Notes: a model not told the origin generated them from the sequence alone. A stretch of 64,000 bases of DNA from Brachynemurus nebulosus (GCA_035578155.1 JAPWDM010000005.1:25604877-25668876); one strand, 5' to 3'; shown: positions 43,200 through 55,790, numbered from the stretch's first letter. Program-made: numbers and translations.

Positions 43200-45590
43200 T
43201 TTTCAATTTTATAATATGTTTCGATCAATGTGATTATTATCAAACAAATTATTTGATTTGGTTTTGGTCCAAACAAGTTACAAAAATGGAAATAAAGTAG
43301 TATTTTTGCAAAATCTTTTACCAGTTTCAGCGTCTTTAAAAATAACTCAAAAAGACGATAAACCTATTTTGAAATAAATAAAACAATAAATTTTCTTTAA
43401 TTACAACATTTACAAGTTGAAAACAACTGATAAAAATAAAAGCAATGATTGAAGTTCTATATTTTATAAGTTCGTTTACAGATATGACGTAATGACGTAA
43501 CATATTTGTCATATTCGCTAAATTAAACAATCAAAAAATTATTTTCGCCAACAAAAGGGGTATCCAGGATGTATGTAAAATAAATTTTACTTATTTATAA
43601 ATAATTTTCACATTTTTTTAAAAATGTTTATTTAATTAAGTCTTAAAAGATTTTCAGACAGTTCCGTAATAAATTTAGGAACAGAAAATTTTGAATTAAT
43701 AATGTATAGTTGGAAACGTTTAATTCGAATGTTGCGTAATTAGAATTTATTTTGTTTATCTTATCATCTATAAAATGATTTCTTCCGTATTCTATTTTTA
43801 AAACAGTCAAAATGTTAAATTATTATCAAAAAAGAAATTGATAGTTATTTTTGCACAAATAACATCCAGTTATTTCTACTTTTAATTGACGCGACAACTA
43901 TTTATTAGTGTTCCGTACCGCAAAATGGGACACTTATGGAATCATTTTGGTGTTGATTCATTCGTCTTTCACAGGCACTATTCTCAAAACTGATTAACTT
44001 AGAAAATTAAAATATTATACAATTACAAAAAATGGTGGCCCAATTACAGAAGTCTGGTACAAAAAATTGGATTTTATTTTTAAGAACTGTTGTCGGAGAT
44101 CAAAAGTGGATGTCTTAAAATTAAATCAAATAAATAAATGCTTCTTAGAGCACTTTGCAAATTTTTTAGAAAAAAATAAAACTTATAATAAATCCATGAC
44201 TGTACGGAACATTGTGCAAGTACAACTTGCATTTAATAAAAATAATTTTTTAAATATCAGTTTCAAATGGCATTGACTCGTCTCATTCACGTAATACGGT
44301 TATCTGCAGATATCAATTGAATAGTAAAATAAAAATTAAATTTTCCAATTTTTAAATGAACATTGTCCCCCTGTCGTGTTCGTGTATTTAAATAAAATAT
44401 AATAAATTTAATATTTGAAATAGACTATTTTGTGACTATGATAAGCCGACCAAATAGTAAACAAAGAATGATAATAATAAATTACCTAAATCCTATGCAA
44501 AGAATCAAATTGAGACAAATACAAAAGAGCATATTATCTTTTAATTTTCATATATTCAAGTATTAGTTGGATATAGCAATGTAGTAAGACGTGTAGTTTA
44601 ATGATTATTATTAAAAATTGAGGCTAATATTTATATTGTTATCAATTATGGACTAGGTTTTAATCAATTTTTGTTTACATTAAATAATTATGTTTTTATT
44701 ATCATTTTTGAAATGTAGTCAATAAAATTAATAGAATCATCTGAGAATTTCTTTTGTAATGATATTAAATATTCAATTATTAATTTTTAATTGTGTTTAA
44801 ATAATTTTTTTCGTTTTTGAGACATTACTATGTTGAGTATAGTTCAGAGTAATAAATTAGCTGTTGAACATGTTCAGTATTACCGTTCAGTTTATAAATA
44901 TAGCTCAATACAACGACTTAAAGGTAATTTATTTTTTTACGAGTTTTAAAAAATTGCATAATTTGGAAAAAATTACGTTTAATTTTAAAACCATAAAAAT
45001 CACAATAAAATTCTTTTGAATAAGTCACGGGTTATTATGGAAAATTTTAAGTTTTTTTATTAAATATTTACAAGTAGATTTAGAAAAATTTTACTGATTT
45101 TTTACACTTTTTAACTGTTAACTGATTTTGTTTTTAAAGGGTCTTTTTAGCATTCAATTATTTTTTCAAAATTTACAAAAAATGTTAATAATCCATACCT
45201 AAACATTGGTTTACATAATCATCAAACCAGTTTTGTAAAAACTTTTACAAAATAATTTTTTTTTACTGAATAAAAAACCTTGGAAAATATATTTTTCTTA
45301 AGATACTGTTGCCAAAAAGAATTAAAAAAATTAAATCAATAGTTTAAAACCGCGCGCTTTTGTACGTCATTCAAACTGTCACGTGGTACTTATTTAGATA
45401 CAAAAACAAAAATGACATTTTTTTCCAATATTTGTACCATAAAGGAGGAAAAAATATTTTAAATTTTATATAAAAAGCAAACTGTTAATGTTTATCGCAA
45501 TAAAAAGGTTCCTTTTTACCTTAATGTTTGTGTAAACAGTATTTCAATCTGTCATTAATTATTTCCAATTATTTCTCTTCATTATTCTAT
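43200..45590. other. Intergenic AT-rich sequence
   Basis: No gene recognised. A motif CCGTACCGCAAAATGGGACAC at about 43914-43934 resembles one end of the TACCGTAAAATGG family, but I see no opposite end. A TATAAATA at about 44895 could belong to the promoter of the downstream gene. The acceptor at 45595-45596 implies a 5' UTR exon somewhere in this stretch. Confidence 0.5.
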
Positions 45591-45607
45591 TTTTAGATGT
45601 CGGAAAA

Positions 45608-47029
45608 ATGCATGGAGCACGTCGTGTCATTACCTTTTGTTGCCTTACAGCCGTTTTACCAACAATTCTAATCGTTTTGCCACTTTACCTCCGTCATAGT
45701 ATTTACACGGACACATCATATGCTGTGGCAGAATCGGATGTGATTGAAATTAAAGATGGAATCTCCCCGGTATTTTGTCAAAAACACATTCTTCGTATGA
45801 ATACCACTTTTAATGCGTACCAGTTGAGCGGTAGTCCAGAAATTAGCACAAAACGAAAACATATTCGTTTAAAGAAGTCGATTCAGTTGCCGGATGACAC
45901 GTTGGAATATTGGGGATTTTTCTTGCTGAAAGGGGCGACAGTTTCGCTCAAAGTTTGTTCGCGTTATGAAGGTTCACGTTTGTTAGTTGTACAAGGGGGT
46001 CGAAATTTAAGAACTTGTGGTTTACTTGAACATAACCAAAATAAATTCCAAGGTGAATTTGGGAAAAATTCTCAACAAACGGTAAAAGTGATCTATGAAG
46101 GTACAGCTCAAGAAATCTTTGATTCTACACACTCAGATAATTTGAGCAATAAGAGCAATACTAACATTACAAATCCAAATAATTCCAGTGATCAGATAAC
46201 TAATTCTGGTCCTAAAAAAATTTCGAGTAGCTTCGTAGTGAAAGACTTCAAAATAGACAAAAATGTGGAAATGGAAAAATTCAATTTGGAAAATGATATT
46301 GACGACGAAAGTTTGGAAAAATTGGCGGACTCAATTCTAGAAAAACGTCTCAAAAAGGCGCTCGCAAGAAAACTCAAATCTACAAATGATGAAGTCAGAA
46401 AACATCGTCGAAGGCATGCCAAACATCGTCTAGAACAAGAACTAAACGAGAATGTGGTAGATCGAGAAAAACGTGACCTTGAATTGAATTCCGCCATCTT
46501 GTTAGACGGCGGTGTTGAACATGGTGGAAACGCGGGAAATTTCACGGAATCGGATGAAGATGAGAGTTCCGTTTCTAGTTTCGAAAATAGCCTATTGGAA
46601 TGTTATCGTGGCCAATGGCTTCATAAAGCGGAGTTCGCAGCAAATCATAATTGTACCGATGTCCATTTTTTGGACACTGGAAAACATAATGAAACCCGTC
46701 ATGAAGTCTACGAAAATGGATATTACTATTATATATTTTATAGCGATAACGATCTAATGGTAAGTGATATCCACGCAGTCTTTAATATTTATAAGCCCAC
46801 ATATCAATATGTGAGCTCCAGGGAATGTAAAAATAAGACTGAATGCACATTTCCAATATCATTTTGGTCGAATGAAACGGTCATCGTGGAGGTGCCGACA
46901 CGCGACGGTATCGAGCACGAGCAAGACGATATGAGCATTCTGATATCCACTTGTCAACCTCGTATGGCGATTTATATGATATTTCCAATTGCTGTATTAT
47001 TTTTAATACTAGTATGTGCCTTTTTATAA
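45608..47029 (+). CDS. Double-pass membrane protein with APD1-4-like domains
   Basis: A 473-residue single-exon ORF. A hydrophobic segment at about 7-28 (LTAVLPTILIVLPLYL) and a second at about 453-473 (AIYMIFPIAVLFLILVCAFL) bracket a large, probably luminal or extracellular part with many N-x-S/T sites. Around residues 100-140 the YWGFFLLKGATVSLKVCSRY...GGRNLRTC pattern resembles the APD1-4 N-terminal domain (formerly DUF4792). Residues 330-450 (GYYYYIFYSDNDL...CTFPISFW) resemble the APD1-4 middle domain (formerly DUF4793). The 220-290 linker is highly charged, with HRRRH and a furin-like REKR at 286-289. The plant namesakes are RING ubiquitin ligases, but no RING domain is encoded here. The exon starts at 45597 after an acceptor. 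MHGARRV is the first ATG in frame. Molecular function is unknown to me. The domain naming is from memory of the family pattern. Confidence 0.7.
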   Translation: MHGARRVITFCCLTAVLPTILIVLPLYLRHSIYTDTSYAVAESDVIEIKDGISPVFCQKHILRMNTTFNAYQLSGSPEISTKRKHIRLKKSIQLPDDTLEYWGFFLLKGATVSLKVCSRYEGSRLLVVQGGRNLRTCGLLEHNQNKFQGEFGKNSQQTVKVIYEGTAQEIFDSTHSDNLSNKSNTNITNPNNSSDQITNSGPKKISSSFVVKDFKIDKNVEMEKFNLENDIDDESLEKLADSILEKRLKKALARKLKSTNDEVRKHRRRHAKHRLEQELNENVVDREKRDLELNSAILLDGGVEHGGNAGNFTESDEDESSVSSFENSLLECYRGQWLHKAEFAANHNCTDVHFLDTGKHNETRHEVYENGYYYYIFYSDNDLMVSDIHAVFNIYKPTYQYVSSRECKNKTECTFPISFWSNETVIVEVPTRDGIEHEQDDMSILISTCQPRMAIYMIFPIAVLFLILVCAFL

Positions 47030-49615
47030 AACCTCAGCGTAAAAGCTTTAAAAAAAGTTTCCAAAATTTATTTTACCAAGACAGTATCCAATAGTCTTTT
47101 TTTTTGTTGGAAATGTCCAGGGTTATTATATATTATTGCCATATGTGGTTGGGCTTGAGAGATTGGTCATAATTCCCACATCACGTTTATATGGCACTAA
47201 ATGTGTTCAGTCTAGCGCTGTGTTCCATGGTTTCTAATTCCCCGTAAAGTTTAGATCAAAAAATATATTAAACTGTTGAAAAAAAGTATTTTTGTATATA
47301 AAATATATATATAAATAATAATATAATGCACGTTCTAGAACATTCTATTTAAATACAATTAATTACTTTATTAACTTCGCTTTAATTAAGGTTTGAATTA
47401 TGGTGAGAAAGAGGTGCTTTAAAATTGTTAAAATAGTGTACGTCAGTAAAGTAGTCTAGACGTAGTCTAAGTAAGCTTATTGTGCCTAATTAATGAGACT
47501 GGAATTAAAGATGTACTTAATTAGAGCGAAAAAATTTTTCTCTGGCAGCTTTTTAATAATTCTTCAATAGTAGTCCTAGTCAAAACTACAATAACTATTT
47601 TTTTTTACTGATTGTGAGTCTAATCTCAAATAAATGTGTACCTGTCTAAACACTACGCCATTTTGAGAAAATCTCGAAAATATTGGTTCCAGAATGTTTG
47701 GCGCTACTGTCCAACGGAATAGAATAGATTTCAAGTTTCGACCAGTTCTGGAATCAAAATTCTCTGGTTTTGTTCTCAGTATAAAACTATACAATGCTCA
47801 AAATACATATATCCAAATTTATGTAAAAAACTATTGTATTTACAAATTTGACTGATGTAAGTAATTCTACTTACATTTAGCTAATAATTTTAATATTTAA
47901 TGTATAATAAAAGTATTATCTAGGTATTTTCTAGATTCTGGGTGCAATATTACAAAAAAAAAATGCTTAGATGATACTAGAAAGTCTGAATATTCAATAT
48001 TTAAACCGTAGTGTTCATTGGTGCTCAATGTAGAAAGGAGAAAAGTGTAGACGCTTCGAGAAGTATCAATCAAATTATGAATTTATTAAAACTATAGATT
48101 GATCATAGAACTGTTCCAAAAGTTCTGTGTGATACAGAAATTTGAATATTGTAAGTTTTATTGTATATATTGCATTTATTGTTAATTAGTTGTTGTAATT
48201 AATTTCTTCATAAAAAAATTTACTAAATACTCTTCTTCCTAAACTGGACTTCATAAAGATGTAAAACAAAATTTTCACTTTCTTTTAAAACGTTATTTTG
48301 TTTAACTATCTACGATTTTTTAATTTTTAAAAATTATTACAACAATAAACTGACCAATTTTTTAAACAGTGGGAATTTTGTTTAACATCCAAACTAGTGT
48401 AAAAAATTTGAGCAAAGAAACATTCCGTATTGTATTTCAAAACTATTTTTTTATATTCAGCAAATATATGTGATCTATAAATAGTTAATAAATGAATGCT
48501 CAAAAATTTTTTCAACAAATCAGCTATAATTGTTAATTAATAGTTTATTATTGTTAATCTCAAATATTGTAAAAAATATTTTTTTAAATTTTTTTGTTTT
48601 AACGATTTTATTTTCTGTTTTTGAATGTTATTATAATTACTGTAATCACACAAACATTGTGAAAACTGACAATATAAAAAATAACTAGATATTTTTGTTA
48701 TTCTTGCAATATAACTGTGATTTTAGGCACGAAATGTTAATAAATGTAGAAAATTGTTGTATATTTAGTAATAAGATGTATGTTTGTATAAATTAAATTT
48801 TTTTTCTCAATTGTTGTATTTATTTTTTAATATATTTTGTCTTGGAAAATCAGACTGGGTAGTGGTTTAATGTTTAGCCGTCTGGTGATGAATGGAAAAA
48901 CGGGAAAAACTACTGCAAATAGGCTTAAATTGACAGTTAAAGAATAAGACTGATATTTCCAGAAATATTCCTATTTTTATTTTATAAACAACACAAATTT
49001 TGTGAATTAATCGAAATCGAATCAAAAAACTTTGCCTACGGGTAGTAATTTTTTGTTGATCACGATTCACAATTCCCAATTATACCTATCTTTAACAATT
49101 TTTTTGTTACCTAGCAATGCTGTTCAACTATTTTATTAAAAAATATTTTTTTTAAACAAGTCGAAAAATTGTCAACAAAAATTGTTTGTTACAAAAGTTA
49201 TTGTATAATTTTGATTGTTTCTTGAAAATAAATAAATTAAATATTACTTGAATTAATTTTTACTCAACTAATTATGTCTCCTAAATTGTATTTGAAAAAA
49301 TTGAAAAAAATGAAAAAACGACTGTAACTTTATGTAAAAAAGTCTATTTAAATAAACCGCTTTCAATGAAATTTGCAAGTTTTATGTTCAAAATACGACA
49401 TTTCCGGCACTGAAACATATTACAACTCTAGACATTATATCGTTCATCATATAGTTCGATAGAAAATTTTGAATTTAATCACGAAACACAAGACAAAAGC
49501 ATAATTTTTTCATTGATTGATCATTTGTTTTGAAACTGTCAACTACCGATAGATTTGCTTTATTATTTAAGTGTCAAATTATTTATATACTTATTCAAAA
49601 TTTTTGTCATTGGCG
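47030..49615. other. 3' UTR of the membrane-protein gene and intergenic sequence
   Basis: No further coding exon seen. The first kilobase or so is probably 3' UTR, and AATAAA at 47906-47911 is one candidate poly(A) signal. The rest is AT-rich with no element I can delimit. Confidence 0.45.
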
Positions 49616-49621
49616 TAGTAA

Positions 49622-49679
49622 TATAAAGCCATTACCGCAAATATTACATCCTTTTCTGTTTAGCATCGCAAGTAGAATC
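49622..49679 (+). promoter_or_regulatory. eIF4A core promoter: TATA box and TOP-like start
   Basis: TATAAAG at 49622-49628 lies 28-29 bases upstream of CCTTTTCTGTTT (from 49650), the right distance for TATA-directed initiation. A C followed by a pyrimidine run at the cap site is the form of a 5' TOP element, known on translation-factor mRNAs and linked to mTOR-dependent translation. The start codon follows about 30 bases later, so the predicted leader is very short. The TSS is inferred, not measured. Confidence 0.6.
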
Positions 49680-52600
49680 ATGTCGTATACAACCGAAAGA
49701 AGGTGAGTTGATTTTTTTCAGTTAAAACATTTTTTGTGCTTATTATTTTTTTGATACATAAAGCATGATAAACGTTGTATAATTTAAAGAGTAATTTGGA
49801 TTGATTATTATTTTTCTATGTAATTACAGAAATATTTGTAAAATCGGCTTTCCTTTTGCATGGTTTCGTGCTACTTGCCAACATGGCGTACTTAAAGAAA
49901 AAATTAAAATGAATCCATATTATTCATATATTTATGCTTGTTCTAGAATATTTTTTTATGTTAATGCTTGTGGTGGATTTGAAAAAATCTTGTAAATAGA
50001 TTTTTAGTTGCTGCTTTGAAGGAATTTTTGTTGTTTGCTTTTAAATCTAACAAGTTTCATATCAGATTGACTAAGCACGTTTTTTCTGTGTGCTGGTAGC
50101 TTTTGCTATGTAGTTTAATTTAATTATAAAACTTTTTCTTATTTGTCGTGTAAATCTTATAAAATTATTAAGGGCAATTGTCACAATTAACATAATATAG
50201 CGCAATGATTAACCAATTTTCAAGGTTATTTTTAAATATAGATATAGTACTTTCAAATTTAGATTAGCTTATGCCAAATTCTAATAGTGTTTTTTCGAAT
50301 TGCTTCTAATAGACCAGATGATTGGAGTGGTGACAAAAATGGGCCCTCCAATGAAAAAGAACCACAAACTTATGATGGACCACCGGGAATGGATCCTGAT
50401 GGTGTTATTGAATCAAACTGGGAAGAAGTTGTGGACAATTTCGATGATATGAATCTAAAAGAAGAATTATTAAGAGGAATTTATGCGTACGGTTTCGAGA
50501 AACCTTCAGCAATTCAACAACGGGCTATTATGCCATGTGTGAAAGGACACGATGTGATCGCCCAAGCTCAATCGGGTACAGGGAAGACAGCAACATTTTC
50601 AATATCCATATTACAACAAATAGATACGTCAATACGGGAATGTCAGGCGTTAATTTTAGCACCGACGAGAGAGTTAGCGCAACAAATTCAAAAAGTGGTC
50701 ATCGCCCTCGGTGATTTTATGAACGCTCAGTGTCACGCGTGTATCGGTGGAACAAATGTGCGGGATGATGTACGAATATTGGAGGCCGGCGTGCACGTCG
50801 TGGTGGGAACCCCCGGTCGAGTGTATGATATGATCAATCGGCGCGCATTGCGCACCAACAACATTAAACAATTCGTTTTGGATGAGGCCGACGAAATGTT
50901 ATCCCGGGGTTTTAAAGATCAAATTCATGATGTTTTTAAAATGTTAAACGTGGACGTGCAGGTGATTTTATTGTCTGCCACGATGCCGGCGGATGTACTT
51001 GAAGTGACGAAAAATTTCATGCGTAATCCAATTAAAATTTTGGTGAAAAAGGAGGAATTAACATTGGAAGGTATCAAACAATTTTATGTTAATGTGGAAC
51101 GGGAAGACTGGAAATTGGAAACGCTATGTGATTTATACGACACGTTGTCGATCACTCAAGCGGTAATATTTTGTAATACACGTCGTAAAGTCGATTGGCT
51201 TACCGAAAATATGCACAATCGTGATTTCACCGTGTCAGCTATGCATGGCGATATGGAACAACGGGAACGGGATGTGATTATGCGACAATTTCGCACGGGA
51301 TCATCGCGTGTCCTCATCACTACCGATTTACTTGCGCGAGGCATTGATGTGCAACAGGTTTCATTGGTTATTAACTACGATTTACCGTCCAACCGTGAAA
51401 ATTACATTCATAGGTATGTTCACAAAACAATATCAAACTATAATGGCTTTCACACAATCAATTAAATAAGAAATAAGATGTATACCATCTAGTGACGTTG
51501 AATGGAACTTTAACTTAACTGCTCGTAGGTAATATGTAGGTATTTTTGTACATCAAAATTCATGTTTTTTGTAGTCATTAGGTGACCAAAAAAGTCATCA
51601 CGAACGTTATGTTCCCGTGAATTTTGATGTACAAGAATACCTACACATTACCTATGAGCAGTTAAGTAAAAGTTCCATTCAACGTCACTAAATGGCATAC
51701 TCCTTATTTCTTATTCCTTATTTCTTATTTCATTAAAGTTCCATTCAACGTTGCTAGATGGCATATTTATTATTTCTTATTTCATTGATTGTGTATAAGG
51801 TATAATGGATTTCACACAATCAGTGAAATAAGAAATAAGGAGTATCGCCATCTAGTGACGTTGAATGTAATTGTAACTTAACTGCTCATAGGTATGAGTA
51901 GGTATTTTGTACATCAAAATTCATGAGAACATAACGTTCGTGATGACTTTTTTTGTCACTTTATGACAAAAAAAAAATCACGAATTTTGATGTACAAAAA
52001 TACCCACAATACCTATGAGCAGTTAAGTTAAAGTTCCATTCAACGTCACTAGATGACAACACTCCTTATTTTTCTTATTTCATTGATTGTGTGATATCAG
52101 GCATATCAGGGTTGCCAACTTTCGCAAAACTTGTATATTATTTTTAACTGTTGCCCTACAAGGATTCATGTATATTACGTTTTGCCAGTGTTACCTATGA
52201 CAATAATATTGCATATAGGGTAATTCTCTTGGGATTTGTGAACGAATTTCACAATTATCTGACATTTACGGTTGATTCAGGGTGTGGCACTGATGTCTCA
52301 CTTCTCATTCGACAGGTGGCAGTGAACGTGTCAAAACTACTGCTAAGAAGTGTGACACGAAGCTTCCTCATATTCGTAACATGCTTTTATTAGTCAGTAA
52401 CCGTGATTAGTAAGATATCGGCGTTTAGTTCACATTTGCGCATACGTCGATTGTGTTAGAATTCACAAGGGACTTCGAAATTTCAGCGAAAATTGTCTAT
52501 CACAGAAATGTACAATTTGATTTGTAAATGTAAAAAATAATTTTTACTCGGTTCGTACATAATTTTTCAACAATTTTTGATTCAAAGTGAATGACGTAAG

Positions 52601-52965
52601 ATGTAAGGAATGTCGCTATTTAGTGACCCTGGATGAAATTTTATGTAGTTTCACCCAGGGTCACTAAATGGTGTTACTCCTTATACATCTTCCGTCGTTC
52701 ATTGAAAGAAGACCCTAAATCTATTGAATTGAAAATGGGAAACTATGAAATTGGCAACCCTGGTTTCCAAAACAACTACATATTTTCCTCTCAATTAAAT
52801 ACTTACAAAAAATTTTACAGAATTGGACGAGGCGGACGATTTGGCCGAAAAGGTGTAGCAATCAATTTCGTGACTGAGGAAGATAAACGTACGCTCAAAG
52901 ACATAGAGCAATTTTATAATACACACATCGCTGAGATGCCAATGAATGTTGCCGATTTAATATAA
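49680..52965 (+). CDS. eIF4A: Eukaryotic initiation factor 4A, DEAD-box RNA helicase
   Basis: Exons are 49680-49702 (MSYTTER plus two bases), 50313-51413 and 52821-52965. Phases agree and the protein is about 422 residues. All helicase motifs are visible: Q motif [12 protein letters not shown] (about 69-79), Walker A AQSGTGKT (about 93-100), PTRELA, TPGR, DEAD (198-201), SAT (229-231), RGIDV (350-354) and HRIGRGGR (374-381, created exactly across the last splice junction). It ends NVADLI. The [17 protein letters not shown]-terminal stretch and the C-terminus identify eIF4A rather than the exon-junction factor eIF4AIII. It unwinds mRNA 5' leaders in the cytosolic eIF4F complex. Intron 2 (51414-52820) is loaded with fold-back repeats. 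A stop appears shortly after the exon 2 donor, so retention of that intron would truncate the helicase before motif VI. Confidence 0.97.
51451..51795. mobile_element. Fold-back MITE in eIF4A intron 2, copy 1
   Basis: The left arm starts CACACAATCAATTAAATAAG and includes CATCTAGTGACGTTGAATGG and TTAACTTAACTGCTCGTAGG. The right arm has the inverse (CCTATGAGCAGTTAAGT, then CATTCAACGTCACTAAATGG) and closes near TTTCATTGATTGTGT. A second CATTCAACGTTGCTAGATGG at 51731-51750 shows an internal duplication of the arm end. Confidence 0.75.
51813..52093. mobile_element. Fold-back MITE in eIF4A intron 2, copy 2
   Basis: This 281-bp palindrome runs from CACACAATCAGTGAAATAAG to TTTCATTGATTGTGTG. The arms contain GCCATCTAGTGACGTTGAAT and its inverse CATTCAACGTCACTAGATG. 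It is tandem to copy 1 with only about 17 bp between them. Confidence 0.8.
52588..52703. repeat. 116-bp inverted repeat just upstream of the last eIF4A exon
   Basis: The arms are TGAATGACGTAAGATGTAAG...CTATTTAGTGACCCTGG and the inverse CCAGGGTCACTAAATGG...CTTATACATCTTCCGTCGTTC, with a loop at about 52632-52650. It sits 120 bases before the acceptor at 52819-52820. It shares the TAGTGAC/GTCACTA theme with the fold-back copies at 51451-52093 but is a different sequence. Confidence 0.75.
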
Positions 52966-53662
52966 ATTCTACTTGCTGCCCCCAAAATCGCTATTGTGTG
53001 TATGACGTTGCCTAGGAGTTTCTTATGGTGTGAGTATTTAGCTGCTGCCCCCACTGTGTGAAGACTGCGTTTGCTATACAGTTGTATCGTTGAATGCCAA
53101 ATATTGTTGCGCCACTCGATTCTCCAGGCTAGCGGCCACACGCGCCAGCGCCAACCGAGTCCGGGGTCTCTTCTTACAGAGACTACCAACTCACAATTTA
53201 TATATATATATATATATAGATATAATTATATAGATATATTTGAATATTAGTGAACACAAACTTTCAGTGTCAAACAAGTTTCTTATTTCATTAATTTTTG
53301 TTTTTATTTGATTCTTTTTTTTTTTTTTTGATTTAAGATTTACTTGATTATTTTTAGTGTAGTGAAAATAATTTATAAATAGTAAGTAAAATAACCTTCG
53401 GTGAAGTGCTGCGAAGTCAGTGCTACGTTTTTGTAATGTACGATCACGGTAAGGGCTGTTGTCGGCCATCGCCCAATTTGCCCCAACACCACCCAACTGT
53501 ACAACTACCTCTAGCACCGCTGCTTCAACACTATTGTCTTGGCAAGGGTGTCGTGGGGTTTTGGAGGGGCTATTTTAATAGAAAACGGTGTAGAAGAAAA
53601 GATTAATTGATATTGACTTTTTGTAATTATTATTATAATTGATTAAAATCATTTACTAATTA

Positions 53663-53668
53663 AATAAA
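53663..53668 (+). terminator. Candidate poly(A) signal of eIF4A
   Basis: AATAAA about 700 bases after the stop, followed by AAGTATGAAAACAGTCATTG and a GTGTTTTAATT stretch. A second AATAAA is at 54113-54118. The 3' UTR between includes a (TA)n tract at 53198-53217. Confidence 0.45.
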
Positions 53669-53699
53669 AAGTATGAAAACAGTCATTGGGTGTTTTAAT

Positions 53700-55790
53700 T
53701 AGGTCGCCTCCAAAATCCTCCAACCTTTGCTAAGACAATTCATGGCAAATTTTATTTAATTTTTTACAATTTAGCTGGGTTGGTGGATTTTTCAAATTAT
53801 TTTTTTCTTTTAGGCATTTGTCGGCAACGTATTTGGGGAACATCGGTGTGAAAATAAGAAACAAAAAAATTTCCTTTTCAACAAGAACAGTTAATACAAG
53901 TATACATTTTATTTTCGCTTTTCATATTCCCTTAAAAAAAAAAAATCGTTTTTAATTTTTGGTGTTATGTTCTGGCAGCAAAACTGTAAAAATATATCAT
54001 TGGACATTTCAAATCGTTCTCATAGATTAATTAATAACACTTTTAAATTGTACACTATTTTATTTTTGTATTTATTTCGTTTTCTTTTTTGCTTTTGTTT
54101 ACAATAAAGATGTTCTATTTGAGGACTCCATATTGTTTTTTAAAATTTTAACGTACCGTAAAATGGGTGGAACGGAATCCAGAATAATTTTTGTTTTCGG
54201 TAACTAATTTTATTTTTATTATTTTAAAAGTCCATTTTCTTTTTTATTTAGAAGGGTTATTCTGGGTAAAGAAGAATAAAAATTGAACAAAAAAATATCA
54301 AATAACTTGCATACATTATTCTCAAACTTTAGTTAGCCTATTTACTAACCGAGCTGGATATACAATAATTTGGAGTATTATAAATTTTATTGCTTTTGTA
54401 AATTTTAGTCTCATCTTCATTATATTTTAGAACAGATGTGTATGTTTTCAACAAAGCAATAAAATTTATAATCCCCAGTTCAAAATATTATCTATTACAA
54501 CTCTGTTAAGAATCAATGTACTCAGTTCTTTGGTTCTCATTTAGTCTTTCTCGTCCTTATTTATACCTCATTTCAGATACAATTACATACAGATCATGAG
54601 TTTTCGTTAAAAAATTAAATAATTCTTATATTCGAAACAAATCAATCTTCTATTCTTTTCTAAAAACAAACTGCAAATTTAAAATTTACGTAAATGCAAT
54701 AATAAAAGAGATAAAACCAAGAAAACGGAAATTTTTTAAATTCAAAGTGACGAAGCATGGTTAAATTTAACTGAAATGGACCATACTTGATAAACGTTTC
54801 TATTCATATCTGCTTTCGTCTCCATCCACCCCAATTAACTTGGACAAATACACAGAATATCAAATTTTTTTAATAAATGAACAAACCATCCACAAATACA
54901 ATTAAAATAGATTACGAAACAACTTTTGATAGCCTTAATTATTATTACGCTGTTTACTACTGGTTTTTCACACTTAATCTTACCAAATTTGAATAGAATT
55001 TATAAATTTATTATAAACTCAAATACACCTATCTTAAACTATAAACTAGCAACTACAATAATATAACAATAATTTACTGAACTTTTTCCTATCGACCTGT
55101 TGATTCCAGTAAACTCCGTTTTACGGTAAATAAGAAATTTGTTGCATTTCAACTACAAAAGTATCCTAATATTTTCCAAAATAATATAATTTATTGGCCT
55201 AAATTGTTTGAAAAGCTTGCAACCAAACATTTTTCAGAAGTATTTTTTTTGGATGGAAGCTTTTCAATTTATTTATTATCACAGTCTTTCCCAGTACAAT
55301 ACAGTATTTTAATGAACTAATTATTTTCTAAAAAGCAAAATTAAAATTTTTTAAAGAAGTTAGATTTTGTTAATTTTTTCATAAACTATTGTACTGGAAA
55401 AACGGTTTTATATTAACTAAAGTCATATTTATGTTTATTTTTACTTATATTTTTTACAAAAAAAATATTTAAGAATTATTGTTCTAAGACTTGAAATATT
55501 TAAAATACATGATCAATTACTAATAAAATAAACAATTTATTATTTAAATTGAGACTACTCAGTATTTTTAATTTTTTAGTTAACCTTTAAATCATCTAGA
55601 ATTTGGAGTACAGTAGATTGTTCTACGATTTTTCCTTAAAAATAGTTTTCAAGATAGTTTTTCCTTTTTTTATTGTATTTGATGTTTATTTAAATAATTA
55701 TTTTTCGTATACATAAAGAACCTACTTTTGTACGTAGTTTATTCTTATATTTTTATTTAAAATAAAATGTTTATGAAACAATTTTATACT
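53700..55790. other. Intergenic sequence between eIF4A and profilin
   Basis: No gene seen. It contains the 975-bp element at 54154-55128. Inside that element, ATTATAAATTTTATTGCTTT and AAAGCAATAAAATTTATAAT form an inner palindrome, and the second half resembles a block at 58015-58090 in the profilin intron. Confidence 0.55.
54154..55128. mobile_element. TACCGTAAAA-ended element, second copy
   Basis: It starts TACCGTAAAATGGGTGGAAC and ends CTCCGTTTTACGGTA. It is similar in length and internal word order to 39086-40038, for example CTGCTTTCGTCTCCATCCAC against CTGTTTTCGTATCTATTCAC. The copies are diverged and lack a transposase. Confidence 0.72.

Noticed and set aside
46192..46545. 117-codon minus-strand ORF
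   Set aside because: It is the antisense shadow of the charged linker in the membrane-protein gene; Ser/Phe/Arg-rich composition mirrors Lys/Glu codons.
50287..50312. Extension of eIF4A exon 2 to ATG 50287 (MFFRIASN)
   Set aside because: The stretch is the intron end (TTTTTTCGAATTGCTTCTAATAG). Splicing to the 49680-49702 exon restores the normal MSYTTER start.
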